Below are positions 29,888 to 38,954 of a stretch of 53,134 bases of DNA, piece after piece. The notes under the pieces are model-generated. The model saw nothing but the letters and a program-made list of their open reading frames with translations. It was not told where the DNA came from and ran no database searches. The translations under genes and the position numbers were made by a program. This DNA is from a virus. How positions within the stretch are numbered: the stretch's first letter is position 1; the number at the start of each line of letters is the position of its first letter. The DNA is taken from IMG/VR virus record IMGVR_UViG_3300045825_000032, positions 1 to 53,134 of that record; one strand, 5' to 3'.

Positions 29888-30491
29888 GGTAGTCTCCCAG
29901 TACCTAGTACTTGGGAACATGAAATTGGTGGCTGCTATGACTGGGGTTGACTATGGCCTCATCCGACAGTGGAAGATTCAGCCTTGGTGGATGGACCTTG
30001 AACGGGAAATCCGGGCTACCCAGAATATTGCTGTAGACAACAAACTTTCTCGAATTATCGAAAGGTCTATGGATGCCACCCTTGACAGGTTGGAAAATGG
30101 GGAACACCTAGTTGATAAGAAAACAGGTACAGTCTACCGCCAGCCGGTAGCAATGAAAGATGCGGCTAAAGTCACTACTGACTTCCTGACCCGTCAATCA
30201 GTTCTGCGTAAAGCAGAGGATGCTGTGGAGCAAGTTTCGACTACTTCGGTGGTTGACCAACTTAAAGCCCTAGCACAAGAATTTTCAAAATGGTCCAATA
30301 AGCAGAATGCTGTGGACATTATAGACATTGAATCTAAGGAGATTACAGAAGATGCCATTTCAGAAGAACGGGAAACGGGACTACAAGAGGGAGCTGGAGT
30401 GGGAACACAAGACCCATCCGAACCGAGTGAAGGAACGGGACGCGAGGAACAAAGCGCGCTCGGAACTGGCGAAAGCCGGGAAAGTCCATAA
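29787..30491 (+). CDS. Terminase small subunit (putative)
   Basis: 234 aa directly before the large terminase. An N-terminal helix-turn-helix-like segment (KVEVVSQYLVLGNMKLVAAMTGVDYGLIRQWK) suits DNA-site recognition; helical oligomerisation segments follow, and the last 45 residues are low-complexity Glu/Gly/Ser. That tail is encoded where the HNH gene overlaps by 140 bp, so it is constrained by another frame. The role is assigned from the HTH and position. Confidence 0.72.
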   Translation: MSEALKEQLANVKIGNLRQVHQKNRNYPLEKKVEVVSQYLVLGNMKLVAAMTGVDYGLIRQWKIQPWWMDLEREIRATQNIAVDNKLSRIIERSMDATLDRLENGEHLVDKKTGTVYRQPVAMKDAAKVTTDFLTRQSVLRKAEDAVEQVSTTSVVDQLKALAQEFSKWSNKQNAVDIIDIESKEITEDAISEERETGLQEGAGVGTQDPSEPSEGTGREEQSALGTGESRESP

Positions 30492-30663
30492 AGGAGATGG
30501 CAAGGATGTTGACCACATTAAGCCGTTGTCTAAGGGTGGTAAGCCTACTGATAAGTCTAACCTACGTGTGGTTCCCGCCAAAGAGAACCGCAGCTTCAGT
30601 CGAAATAAGGATGGCAGTCTGAAATCTCAAACTTCCAAAAAAGAACGAGCTAAGAAGAAATGA
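30352..30663 (+). CDS. HNH endonuclease
   Basis: 103 aa from the ATG at 30352 (AGGAG upstream). The HNH core is DVDHIKPLSKGG ... SNLRVVPAKENRS in a very basic protein. HNH nucleases next to terminase genes assist packaging in several phages; this one overlaps the terminase small subunit by 140 bp and the large subunit by 4 bp, which supports a functional unit rather than a free homing enzyme. Confidence 0.85.
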   Translation: MPFQKNGKRDYKRELEWEHKTHPNRVKERDARNKARSELAKAGKVHKGDGKDVDHIKPLSKGGKPTDKSNLRVVPAKENRSFSRNKDGSLKSQTSKKERAKKK

Positions 30664-32180
30664 AACTTACCCCTGATATCATTCAGGGCTTTAGTGCCTC
30701 CCTTCTTCAAAAGACGTTCGACTCCCCAGTACAGTCACCTTCCTGCCACAAAGAATGGTGGGAGTTATTCTGTATGGACCATCCAATGGTGGCTATTGCA
30801 GCCCCACGGATGCACGCCAAGACAACCGCCCTGACGCATACATATACGTTAGCGGCGGTACTTTTTCGTGAACGCAAGTATGTCCTAATTGTCTCAGACA
30901 CTATTTCTCAGGCAGTTCAGTTCCTTGGAGACATTAAAAAAGAACTTCTAGAGAATGAGCAGATTCGCTCTCTCTTCAAAGTTAAAGAGTTTATCAAAGA
31001 AACTGAAGATGACTTTATCTGTCTGTTTGAAGACGGAGAGAAGTTCAGGATTTCAGCCAAAGGTTCAGAGCAAAAGGTACGTGGTCTTAAATGGGACAAT
31101 ATGCGTCCTGACCTTATTGTATGTGATGACCTTGAGAATGATGAGATTGTGCTCAACAAAGAGCGCAGGATGAAGTTTAAAAGGTGGTTTTATGGTGCAT
31201 TGTTACCATGTAGGTCCTACAAAGGAATCGTCCGCTATGTTGGAACCATTCTTCACAACGACTCGTTACTTGAATCGGTTATGCCTAAGCGTTCCGACAA
31301 GTACACAGTTACAGAGCCTCTTAAACAATACTCCAGTAGAAAAAAACCTAGTTGGATTGCCGTCAAATACCGGGCACATACCAACGACTACACTGGAATA
31401 CTCTGGCCTGAGCGCTACGACAAGGACTTTTTCGTAACTAAACGCCAAGAGTTCATGGACCAAGGCCTTCCTGATGTGTATTCTCAAGAATATTTGAATA
31501 TTCCGATTGATGAATCCCTCAGTTACTTCAGAAAGACTGACTTTTTGGACTTTACTGAAGAAGACCATGTACTTTTACAGAAACCTGACTGGAAAAAGCA
31601 TTTCAACTTTTATGTTTCAAGTGACTTAGCAGTATCTCAAGCAGAAACTGCGGACTTTTCAGTGTTTGTGATAGGTGGTACAGATGAAAATGGAACACTC
31701 TATGTATTCAGGGTCATCCGGGAGCGCATGGACAGCCAAGAGATTGTGGAGACACTCCTTTCCCTTCAGCGGGTCTATGACCCCATCGCCGTCAGCATGG
31801 AAAAAGGCCAAATTGAGAAATCAATTGGTCCCTTTTTACGCCAAAGAATGCTGGAAACGGGTGATTTCTTGTCGTTACTCCCCCTTGCTCCATCGACGGA
31901 TAAGCCAACTCGGGCAAGGTCAATACAGGCTCGTACCCGTGCGGGTGCCGTTAAGTTTGATAAGCGTGCGGACTGGTACTTGGACTTTGAGGATGAATTA
32001 TCCATCTTTCCGCGAGGAAAACATGATGACCAAGTGGACGCCTTTGCATATCTGGGCTTAATCCTCGACAAACTAATACAAGCTCCAACTCAAACTGATT
32101 TGGATAAAGAAGAATATGAGGAATCCTTAGAGGGTTCCGATTTAAACCTACAAGGCAGAAATGAATTCACTGGCTACTGA
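30660..32180 (+). CDS. Terminase large subunit
   Basis: 506 aa. The ATPase half has a Walker A variant APRMHAKTT (48-56) and Walker B LIVCDDLE (152-159); the nuclease half has acidic residues in SSDLAVSQ (about 320) and HDDQVDAFAY (about 459), the RNase-H fold metal site. It pumps DNA through the portal and cuts concatemers. It overlaps the portal gene by 20 bp. Packaging type (cos, pac or direct repeat) cannot be decided from motifs. Confidence 0.95.
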   Translation: MKLTPDIIQGFSASLLQKTFDSPVQSPSCHKEWWELFCMDHPMVAIAAPRMHAKTTALTHTYTLAAVLFRERKYVLIVSDTISQAVQFLGDIKKELLENEQIRSLFKVKEFIKETEDDFICLFEDGEKFRISAKGSEQKVRGLKWDNMRPDLIVCDDLENDEIVLNKERRMKFKRWFYGALLPCRSYKGIVRYVGTILHNDSLLESVMPKRSDKYTVTEPLKQYSSRKKPSWIAVKYRAHTNDYTGILWPERYDKDFFVTKRQEFMDQGLPDVYSQEYLNIPIDESLSYFRKTDFLDFTEEDHVLLQKPDWKKHFNFYVSSDLAVSQAETADFSVFVIGGTDENGTLYVFRVIRERMDSQEIVETLLSLQRVYDPIAVSMEKGQIEKSIGPFLRQRMLETGDFLSLLPLAPSTDKPTRARSIQARTRAGAVKFDKRADWYLDFEDELSIFPRGKHDDQVDAFAYLGLILDKLIQAPTQTDLDKEEYEESLEGSDLNLQGRNEFTGY

Positions 32181-34242
32181 TGAACCAGAAGGTTCCTACC
32201 AAGATAACCCCACGGAAGAAGCCTCTGAAAAGCCTTTGGGGGCTATGCTTGAGTCTATTAACATTGCCGAAAAACTTACTGAGGATGAGCTTACTAAAAT
32301 TGGTTCGGATGCTTCTAAGGGCTTTGAATTAGACCTGTCTACTTGTTCTGAGTGGACTAAAAATATAGATGAGTGGACTAAACTGGCGAAGCAGACTATT
32401 GAGCCTAAAACATGGCCGTGGCCTCGTGCTTCTAATGTCAAGTATCCACTTCTCTCTACTGCTGCCATGCAGTTTGCTGCTAGGGCCTATCCTAGTCTGA
32501 TTCCTTCCGATGGTAAAGTTGTCAAAGCTAAGGCTGTAGGCAAAGACCATACCGGGGGCAAGACAGAACTGGCTCTTGCAGTCTCTACCTATATGTCCTA
32601 CCAACTCCTTGAAGAGATGGATGACTGGGAAGAGCAAATGGACAAACTTCTTATCATGTTGCCTATTGTGGGCACTATGTTTAAGAAGACCTACTGGGAT
32701 TCTCTTAAAGAGAAGAATTGCTCTCATCTTGTGATGCCTAAGAATCTAGTAGTGAACTACTGGACTAAGAATCTTAAAGACTCTGAGCGCATTTCTGAGA
32801 TTATCGAAATGTCTCCCCGTAAGGTTAAAGAGCGTCAACAATCCAACCTCTGGTTGGATGTGGAACTTGGGGATGCCCCTAGTCCTATGGCTGGAGAAAA
32901 GAATCAACCAGCATTGGATGAGACTACTCCCTATACCTTTATTGAGCAGCATACTTTCCTTGACCTTGATGAAGATGGCTATAAGGAACCCTACATTGTT
33001 ACCTTCCACAAGGAGAGTAAGAAGGTAGTTCGTATTGCTGCTCGGTTTGATGAAAAGACTATTACGTTAGGACCAGATGGAAAAATCCGTAAGATTGACC
33101 CAGTTGAGTTTTACACCAAGTATGGTTTCATTCCTAATCCAGATGGCGGATTTTACGACATTGGGTTTGGTGTTCTTCTTGGGCCAATTAATGAATCCGT
33201 AAATACTCTTATTAACCAGTTGGTTGACTCAGGTTCTCTGAATAATCTCCAGTCTGGTTTCCTTGGTAAAGGTCTTCGCCTACGCATGGGTGAATCAGCC
33301 TTCAAACCGGGTGAGTGGAAAGTGGTTAATAGCACGGGGGATGATTTGAAGAAACAAATCGTACCTATGCCGAGTAAGGAACCCTCCAATGTGTTGTTTC
33401 AACTCATGGGTTCTCTTATAACGTCAGGAAAAGAACTGGCGTCAGTGGCGGAAATCTTTGTAGGTAAGATGCCGGGGCAAAACACTCCAGCTACCACAAC
33501 GATGGCTACCATTGAACAGGGTATGAAAGTATTTACCGCTGTTTACAAGCGTATTTACCGTTCTATGGCTTCCGAATTCAACAAATTAGCCCGTCTAAAC
33601 ACGTTGTATTTGAACCCCAATACTACCACGGAAATAATGGAACAACCTCTGAATCCAGAGGATTTTGACATTACAACCCATAAAATCTATCCGGGTGCGG
33701 ACCCTACAGCAGTATCTCAGACTGAAAAACTCCTAAAAGCCCAAGGGTTGATGGAACTACTCCAGACTGGTATCCTGAACCCTGTAGAGGTTGTTAAACG
33801 CGTCTTAGAGGCTCAAGAACAACCCAATTGGGAACAGGTTCTTAATCCTCAAGTGGCCCAAACTGGGCAAATGCCCCCTCCTCCGCCTGACCCCAAACTC
33901 ATGGAAAGTCAAGCTAAGATTGAGGCAATGCAACAGGCAAGCCAGATTAAAGCACAAGAAGCTTCATTCAAACAGCAACTATCTGAGAGGGATTCTCAGT
34001 TCCAGTTGATGATGAGTAAAGCCGCTGCTGACCAAGAAGGTCGGCACAAAGAGATGTTAGCCGCCATTGATATTGCTATCAAGACACATACGGCTAAACA
34101 GCAGGTAGCTGCTGATAATGCGACCTTCATGCAAGGTTTGGCCCATAAGCAAGTGGACCATACCCAGAAGGTACAACACGCAGAACAGATGGCTACTGTA
34201 CAACGTAAGACAGCCCAACAAAAAGGACCTACTAAGAAGTGA
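32161..34242 (+). CDS. Portal protein (head-tail connector)
   Basis: 693 aa in the portal position after the large terminase. The central part (FYDIGFGVLLGPINESVNTLINQLVD and the following GKMPGQNTPATTTMATIEQG) resembles portal proteins of podoviruses with large portals, and the C-terminal 150 residues form a long Gln/Lys/Ala-rich helix like the P22 barrel. A dodecamer at one capsid vertex is expected. Confidence 0.88.
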   Translation: MNSLATDEPEGSYQDNPTEEASEKPLGAMLESINIAEKLTEDELTKIGSDASKGFELDLSTCSEWTKNIDEWTKLAKQTIEPKTWPWPRASNVKYPLLSTAAMQFAARAYPSLIPSDGKVVKAKAVGKDHTGGKTELALAVSTYMSYQLLEEMDDWEEQMDKLLIMLPIVGTMFKKTYWDSLKEKNCSHLVMPKNLVVNYWTKNLKDSERISEIIEMSPRKVKERQQSNLWLDVELGDAPSPMAGEKNQPALDETTPYTFIEQHTFLDLDEDGYKEPYIVTFHKESKKVVRIAARFDEKTITLGPDGKIRKIDPVEFYTKYGFIPNPDGGFYDIGFGVLLGPINESVNTLINQLVDSGSLNNLQSGFLGKGLRLRMGESAFKPGEWKVVNSTGDDLKKQIVPMPSKEPSNVLFQLMGSLITSGKELASVAEIFVGKMPGQNTPATTTMATIEQGMKVFTAVYKRIYRSMASEFNKLARLNTLYLNPNTTTEIMEQPLNPEDFDITTHKIYPGADPTAVSQTEKLLKAQGLMELLQTGILNPVEVVKRVLEAQEQPNWEQVLNPQVAQTGQMPPPPPDPKLMESQAKIEAMQQASQIKAQEASFKQQLSERDSQFQLMMSKAAADQEGRHKEMLAAIDIAIKTHTAKQQVAADNATFMQGLAHKQVDHTQKVQHAEQMATVQRKTAQQKGPTKK

Positions 34243-34445
34243 CTTCCAAAGACTTTTATGACTGGAAACGTCATCCAATGACGACCATAGTTATGTCGCA
34301 ATTATCCAGCCGAGTGAATGAACTTAAAGAAGTTCTCGCTCATCAAGCAGGTAAGAACCCTCCACAGGATTGCTACCACACCGGATATATTGCAGCTTTC
34401 AATGACCTTATCCTAATGGAATATGAGGGAGATGAAAGTAAATGA
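34239..34445 (+). CDS. Small hypothetical protein
   Basis: 68 aa from a GTG in a GTGA overlap with the portal stop. It has a helical stretch (MSQLSSRVNELKEVLAHQAGK), one Cys, and an acidic end. Its stop overlaps the next ATG. Function unknown. Confidence 0.6.
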   Translation: MTSKDFYDWKRHPMTTIVMSQLSSRVNELKEVLAHQAGKNPPQDCYHTGYIAAFNDLILMEYEGDESK

Positions 34446-34933
34446 TTATCCCAGTTTCCGAAAAAAGACGGGAACAACTTAAAAAAGCCAATATTAAATT
34501 TAGAAGTTTGCATCCTGAAAAAGTAAAACTTACTAAATTAAAATACAAATTAACTAATCCTGAAAAATATAAACTTTCAATAAAAAAAGCAAATGATAGA
34601 AAACGTCTTTTGCACAAAGAAACTCTAAATTTAAAAAATAAAGAATGGCGCAATGCGAACAAAGAGTACATTGCTCATACAAATGCTTTAGCTCGGGCAC
34701 GACATAGAAAACAGACTCCCTTGTGGGATAATGAACTTACTGCCTTTGTCTATATGGAAGCTAAACGTCTTACAAAACTTAGAGAAATTTGTACTGGAAT
34801 AAAATGGCATGTAGACCATATTGTTCCGCTTAAGGGTAAGTTAGTCACTGGGTTTCATATTTGGAATAACTTTCAGGTAATCCCTGCAATTCTAAATATA
34901 AAGAAACATAATATTTTTAAGGAGATAGTTTAA
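34442..34933 (+). CDS. HNH-family homing-type endonuclease
   Basis: 163 aa, very Lys-rich, with an HNH-like core WHVDHIVPLKGK ... FQVIPAILNIKKHN. It is much more A+T-rich than the flanking head genes and sits between the portal and co-chaperonin genes, which are normally collinear. These are signs of an inserted free-standing homing endonuclease. It overlaps the next gene by one base. Confidence 0.8.
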   Translation: MIIPVSEKRREQLKKANIKFRSLHPEKVKLTKLKYKLTNPEKYKLSIKKANDRKRLLHKETLNLKNKEWRNANKEYIAHTNALARARHRKQTPLWDNELTAFVYMEAKRLTKLREICTGIKWHVDHIVPLKGKLVTGFHIWNNFQVIPAILNIKKHNIFKEIV

Positions 34934-35262
34934 TGGCAGTAGTGCCGGTATTGCATAGAATTCTGGTTAAGCAGGATAAACTTGAAGAATCAGACAAGAC
35001 CTATGTGAAGATGCGGGAGATGGGGCTAACCCTTCCCGACTCAGATGATAGGAAACGCGCTCAAGTGGGCGTTGACAAGGGGACTGTAATCGCCATAGGT
35101 GGCACAGCCTACCGAGACTTCGGTACGGAACCCCCGATTAAAATCGGAGACAAAGTGGCATATGCCCGCTTCTCTGGTAAATTTATTACAGACCCACAAA
35201 CTGATGAAGAGTTTGTAGCACTTAACGATGAAGATATCATCGCTGTGCTGAAGACAGAATAG
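34933..35262 (+). CDS. GroES-like co-chaperonin
   Basis: 109 aa with the GroES-fold order: PVLHRILVKQDK at the start, a mobile-loop region (residues about 18-45), GTVIAIGG, IKIGDKVAYARFSGK and a C-terminal ALNDEDIIAVLK. Phage co-chaperonins such as T4 gp31 replace GroES so that host GroEL can fold the capsid protein. Its place just before scaffold and capsid genes fits that role. Confidence 0.88.
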   Translation: MAVVPVLHRILVKQDKLEESDKTYVKMREMGLTLPDSDDRKRAQVGVDKGTVIAIGGTAYRDFGTEPPIKIGDKVAYARFSGKFITDPQTDEEFVALNDEDIIAVLKTE

Positions 35263-35272
35263 GAGCTATTAG

Positions 35273-36061
35273 ATGGCTGACGCAGAAGATAATATTGGTG
35301 GAAACACCGAAGAAACTAAAGAAGTAACCTTTACCGCTGCTGAAGAAAAGGCAATGGAACAAGGATGGGTCCCTGAAAACGAATGGGAAGGTGACCCTGA
35401 CAAATGGCGACCTGCTAAAGAATTTCTAGACCGGGGAGAATTGTTTAAAAAGATTGATGACCAAAATCGCAGTCTTAAACAAGTTAAACAAGCCTTAGAA
35501 GACTTAAGCAAGCATCACGCCAAAGTCCGTGAAACTGAGTATGCACGAGCACTCGATTCCCTCAAAGCACAGAAAGTTACTGCTTTGGAAGAAGGAGATG
35601 CTGCTGCTGTAGTTAAACTGGATGACCAAATTGATTTGGTTAAAGATGCCCAGACTCAACTGAAATTGCAACCTACAGGTACACAAGAACCTGCACAGGT
35701 TAATCCTGAGTTCACAAACTGGATGAATCGCAATAAGTGGTACGAGTCTGATGATGGTATGCGGGGTTGGGCAGATGCAGTTGGTCGCCGTTTGGCGGCA
35801 ACTGGCCTATCTCCTAGTGCTGTCTTGGCAGAAGTAGAGAAACAGATTAAGACTGAATTCCCGAATAAGTTCCGTAATCCCAATAGGGATAAACCGGGCA
35901 GCGTGGAAGGCAGTTCTAGTAAAGGTGGAAAGGCTAAGGACGACTATGCCCTTTCCGACGATGAGAATCGAGCAATGCAGCGTTTTATCAAGACTATTCC
36001 GGGGTTTTCAAAAGAAACCTATATTGCGGAATTAAAAGCCCTTGATGCAAGACGTTCATAA
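35273..36061 (+). CDS. Scaffolding protein (putative)
   Basis: 262 aa, highly charged and helical. The N-terminal QGWVPENEWEGDPDKWRPAK and the following coiled coil (about 60-130) are typical of podovirus scaffolds; the C-terminus is basic and helical, suitable for capsid contact. It precedes the capsid protein by three genes. It would guide procapsid assembly and leave before packaging. Confidence 0.75.
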   Translation: MADAEDNIGGNTEETKEVTFTAAEEKAMEQGWVPENEWEGDPDKWRPAKEFLDRGELFKKIDDQNRSLKQVKQALEDLSKHHAKVRETEYARALDSLKAQKVTALEEGDAAAVVKLDDQIDLVKDAQTQLKLQPTGTQEPAQVNPEFTNWMNRNKWYESDDGMRGWADAVGRRLAATGLSPSAVLAEVEKQIKTEFPNKFRNPNRDKPGSVEGSSSKGGKAKDDYALSDDENRAMQRFIKTIPGFSKETYIAELKALDARRS

Positions 36062-36075
36062 ATAGGAGCTTAATT

Positions 36076-36489
36076 ATGAGTAACGAAAAAGAAGCTATTG
36101 CGAAAGCGCCGAGTGGCCGCAAGCAACGCACCCCGATAGGGCAGCGAAATGTTTTAACCGTAAGCGGAAAAGACCCCGAGTACGTATATAGAATTGTAAA
36201 TGACGTTGGAGACAACGTGCAGCGGTTCCTCGATGCTGGTTATGAGCCAGAAAAAGCGGATGCCGTGAAGGTAGGCGATAAACGTGTAAACAATGCTTCG
36301 GCAGAGGGAACCGTTAGTCAGATGAGTGTCGGACAAGGCATCAAGGGTTTAGTAATGAAAATCCGTAGAGAGTGGTACGAAGAGGACCAAGCTCGAAAAC
36401 AAGGCCATGTGGACAACACTGAACGCGCTATCAAAGATAAAGCTCTTGATGGTACTTATGGTAATCTCGAACTAAATGCTCGACTTTAA
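36076..36489 (+). CDS. Conserved head-region protein, unknown
   Basis: 137 aa (MSNEKEAIAKAPSGRKQRTPIGQRN...). Basic N-terminus, mixed middle (GKDPEYVYRIVNDVGDNVQRFLDAGYEP), helical end. Conserved small proteins of this kind often lie between scaffold and capsid genes. Function unknown; GGAG lies upstream. Confidence 0.65.
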   Translation: MSNEKEAIAKAPSGRKQRTPIGQRNVLTVSGKDPEYVYRIVNDVGDNVQRFLDAGYEPEKADAVKVGDKRVNNASAEGTVSQMSVGQGIKGLVMKIRREWYEEDQARKQGHVDNTERAIKDKALDGTYGNLELNARL

Positions 36490-36538
36490 CTAAACTAAGT
36501 GCCATTAGGATTAATCATTTAAATATGGAGAATTGCTA

Positions 36539-37165
36539 ATGGCAAGTGTTTCTAGAATTAACGGGTTTCGGCCTGTTAAATCAATCACGGGAGCGCCCTA
36601 TAATGGTGGTGCAAACGTGTATTTTATGCCCGCTTCTGACTCTACTGTAGTCATGGTTGGCGATGCGGTTAAACTCTTGGGTGATGCCCGAGCCGCATCT
36701 GGTGTTCCTACGGTGACTCGTGCAGGCGCTACGGATATTCCGGTTGGTGTGGTGGTTGGTATTCTCTTCAGTGGTATTGCCAATGAAGCTCAGAATACTC
36801 CTCCGGTCAATGACCTGAATACCCCAATTTATCGTCGTGCTTCTACTGACCGCTATTTGCTGGTTTCGGATGACCCGAATCTGGTTTATGAAGTTCAGTA
36901 TGCTGGTACGTCTGTGGCTGCTGCTACTATTACAGCTAACGTGGGTTTGAATGGTCAGTTTACGACTACGGCAGGCTCGACGACCTCTGGTTCGTCTGGT
37001 ATGCAGTTGGATTCTGCTGGCTTGGCTACTACGGCTACTCTCCCCCTCAAGATTGTTGGTTTCCCCAATCGTCCTGATAACATCCCCGGTGATACCTTTT
37101 TCAGTTACTATGTGAAGCTCAATACGACTTCGTTCAGTACTGGTACTGGTGCTGCTGGCGTTTAA
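36539..37165 (+). CDS. Probable capsid decoration or head protein
   Basis: 208 aa from the ATG at 36539 (GGAGA upstream; an in-frame TTG at 36533 is less likely). Beta-rich with Gly/Ala/Thr and a loop of small residues (TTTAGSTTSGSSG). It is directly before the major capsid protein, a usual place for decoration proteins. No specific family named. Confidence 0.55.
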   Translation: MASVSRINGFRPVKSITGAPYNGGANVYFMPASDSTVVMVGDAVKLLGDARAASGVPTVTRAGATDIPVGVVVGILFSGIANEAQNTPPVNDLNTPIYRRASTDRYLLVSDDPNLVYEVQYAGTSVAAATITANVGLNGQFTTTAGSTTSGSSGMQLDSAGLATTATLPLKIVGFPNRPDNIPGDTFFSYYVKLNTTSFSTGTGAAGV

Positions 37166-37185
37166 TAGTTAAAGGAGAGATATAA

Positions 37186-38094
37186 ATGTCAGTTATGAAT
37201 AGTGGCTCATTTGCAAAGGCCCTCTGGCCCGGCGTAAATGCGTGGTATGGTAAATCTTACGGTGAATATGCCGTTGAGTGGGATGGTTTGTTTGACAAGA
37301 ATACGTCAAGCAAAATGTTCGAGGAGGATGTTGGTGTTTCGTCTTTTGGTCTTGCTGTAAGTAAGGCTGAGGGTGCTCCCATCTCCTACGATAGTGAACG
37401 TCAAGCTTTCATCACGCGTTATCAACACGTCGTGTATGGTCTGGGCTTCATTATCACCCGTGAAATCATGGAAGACGACCAGTATGACATCGTTGGTCAG
37501 CGCAAAGCACAAGGCTTGGCTTTCTCGATGCGTCAGACTAAAGAGATTGTTGGTGCTAACATCTACAATCGTGCTTTCAACAGTGCTTTCGTTGGTGGTG
37601 ATGGTGTTTCCCTGATTAACGCTTCGCACGTTAACATCAAAGGTGGTACTTGGTCTAACCAGATTGCTACTGCTGCCGACTTGTCGGAAGCTGCGCTGGA
37701 ACAAGCCTGTATTGATATCGCTGGTTTCACCAATGATGCTGGTCTTCTGATTGCGGTTAAACCCGAAACTCTGATTATCCCGCGTCAATTGATTTTTGAA
37801 GCTAAGCGTATCTTGGGTACGGAAGGCCGAGTTGGTACGGATAACAACGATTTGAATGCTATCAAGACTCTTGGTGCCATTCCGAAGATTGTTACTAACC
37901 ACTTCTTGACCGATACGGACGCATGGTTCATTCGTACTAACGTGCCGCACGGCATGAAGTATTTTGAGCGTCGTGCTGATTCGTTCGATATGGACAACGA
38001 TTGGGATACTGAGAACGCCAAGTTTAAGGCTACTGGTCGTTACAGCTTTGGCTGGACTGACCCCCGTGGTCTGTACGCCTCTGCTGGTGCTTAA
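37186..38094 (+). CDS. Major capsid protein (HK97-fold, Mu gpT-like)
   Basis: 302 aa. The N-terminal arm, the EDVGVSSFGLAVSKAEGAPISYD region, and the RYQHVVYGLGFIITREIMEDDQYD segment match phage Mu gpT-like major head subunits; the C-terminal half (KPETLIIPRQLIFEAKRIL, FERRADSFDMDNDWDTENAKFKATGRYSFGW) fits the A-domain. AAGGAGAG precedes the start and terminator-like hairpins follow, as for a highly expressed gene. Confidence 0.9.
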   Translation: MSVMNSGSFAKALWPGVNAWYGKSYGEYAVEWDGLFDKNTSSKMFEEDVGVSSFGLAVSKAEGAPISYDSERQAFITRYQHVVYGLGFIITREIMEDDQYDIVGQRKAQGLAFSMRQTKEIVGANIYNRAFNSAFVGGDGVSLINASHVNIKGGTWSNQIATAADLSEAALEQACIDIAGFTNDAGLLIAVKPETLIIPRQLIFEAKRILGTEGRVGTDNNDLNAIKTLGAIPKIVTNHFLTDTDAWFIRTNVPHGMKYFERRADSFDMDNDWDTENAKFKATGRYSFGWTDPRGLYASAGA

Positions 38095-38102
38095 TAACCA
38101 TA

Positions 38103-38123
38103 TGGCCCCTTCGGGGGCTATTT
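38103..38123 (+). terminator. Hairpin after the capsid gene
   Basis: GGCCCC-TTCG-GGGGCT with a UUCG tetraloop, followed by only a short T-run (ATTT). Probably a partial terminator or an mRNA-stabilising 3' hairpin that keeps capsid mRNA abundant. Confidence 0.65.
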
Positions 38124-38135
38124 AAAGGATAAAAT

Positions 38136-38591
38136 ATGGCTATTATTGTTACTCAAGGACAAGTTGCGGTAAGCGACCCTTCTCCTACGGGACCAACAGC
38201 AAATAGTAATGTCAAGGACGTAGTTGTTAAGGTAGTTAAACTTACCTCTGCAAACTTCAGTACTGGTGGTGTTAATACCCAAGTGGCAACGCTTGCGGCT
38301 GACGCTACTATCCTTGGTATGCGTTTGTGGGTTAAAACCCAGTTGGCTGGTGGTGGTATTACTGCTGCTACCTACAGTGTGGGTTCTGCCTCAGCAGGTA
38401 CTCAGTTTGTGAATGCTATTACCGCTTTTGGTACGGCAGGCGCTTATGCTGTTGTTACTCCTATTTCTGGTATCATGCAAAACTATGCAATCCCTTTTGG
38501 GGGTGATATTCCGATTTGGGTGAACGGTACTGCTACCACAGGTACTCCTACCTCTGGTGAACTGTATCTCGTAATCGAATACGTGCGATAA
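38136..38591 (+). CDS. Hypothetical structural protein
   Basis: 151 aa, beta-rich with small residues (TQVATLAADATILGMRLWVKTQLAGGG). It resembles head-decoration or fiber-tip proteins in composition and lies between two hairpins in the structural block. Function unknown. Confidence 0.55.
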   Translation: MAIIVTQGQVAVSDPSPTGPTANSNVKDVVVKVVKLTSANFSTGGVNTQVATLAADATILGMRLWVKTQLAGGGITAATYSVGSASAGTQFVNAITAFGTAGAYAVVTPISGIMQNYAIPFGGDIPIWVNGTATTGTPTSGELYLVIEYVR

Positions 38592-38599
38592 ACAAGACT

Positions 38600-38624
38600 G
38601 GGGGATTCGTCCCCCTTTCTTTTA
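38600..38624 (+). terminator. Rho-independent terminator
   Basis: GGGGGA (38600-38605), TTCG loop, TCCCCC (38610-38615), then TTTCTTTT. This is a clear terminator that would lower expression of everything rightward unless read through; no strong promoter follows it. Confidence 0.88.
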
Positions 38625-38636
38625 AGGAATATATAA

Positions 38637-38954
38637 ATGCGACCAAAGAGTGTAACTCAAACTGGTACTGGAACGACGGCTTGGTTTCCCCTTGACCGTA
38701 TGCAAGCCCCATTCAATGTGGGCATCGGTGTTGTCCTTGTCTCAGGTACGGCTACTTACACAGTAGAACACACCTTCGACAATGTTCTGGACCCGGCTGT
38801 AGTGTCTCCGGTTGCCTTCCCGAACTCTGGCCTAACGGCACAGACTACAAGTAAAGATGGTAATTATGCTGCCCCTGTGTGTGCAGTCCGTCTTAACGTA
38901 ACTGCGGGTGCTGCCCCAGTTGTTAAAATGACAATTCTACAAGGAATCCGATAA
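38637..38954 (+). CDS. Small structural protein, unknown
   Basis: 105 aa (MRPKSVTQTGTGTTAWFPLDRMQ...), an all-beta pattern often found in small proteins near phage capsid or tail-fiber genes. AAGGAA precedes the start. Its stop overlaps the next ATG region. Confidence 0.55.
   Translation: MRPKSVTQTGTGTTAWFPLDRMQAPFNVGIGVVLVSGTATYTVEHTFDNVLDPAVVSPVAFPNSGLTAQTTSKDGNYAAPVCAVRLNVTAGAAPVVKMTILQGIR

Noticed and set aside
33668-33700. TTGACA-N17-TAT promoter-like sequence in the portal gene
   Set aside because: The -10 region (TATCCG) is a poor match and it lies in well-conserved coding sequence.
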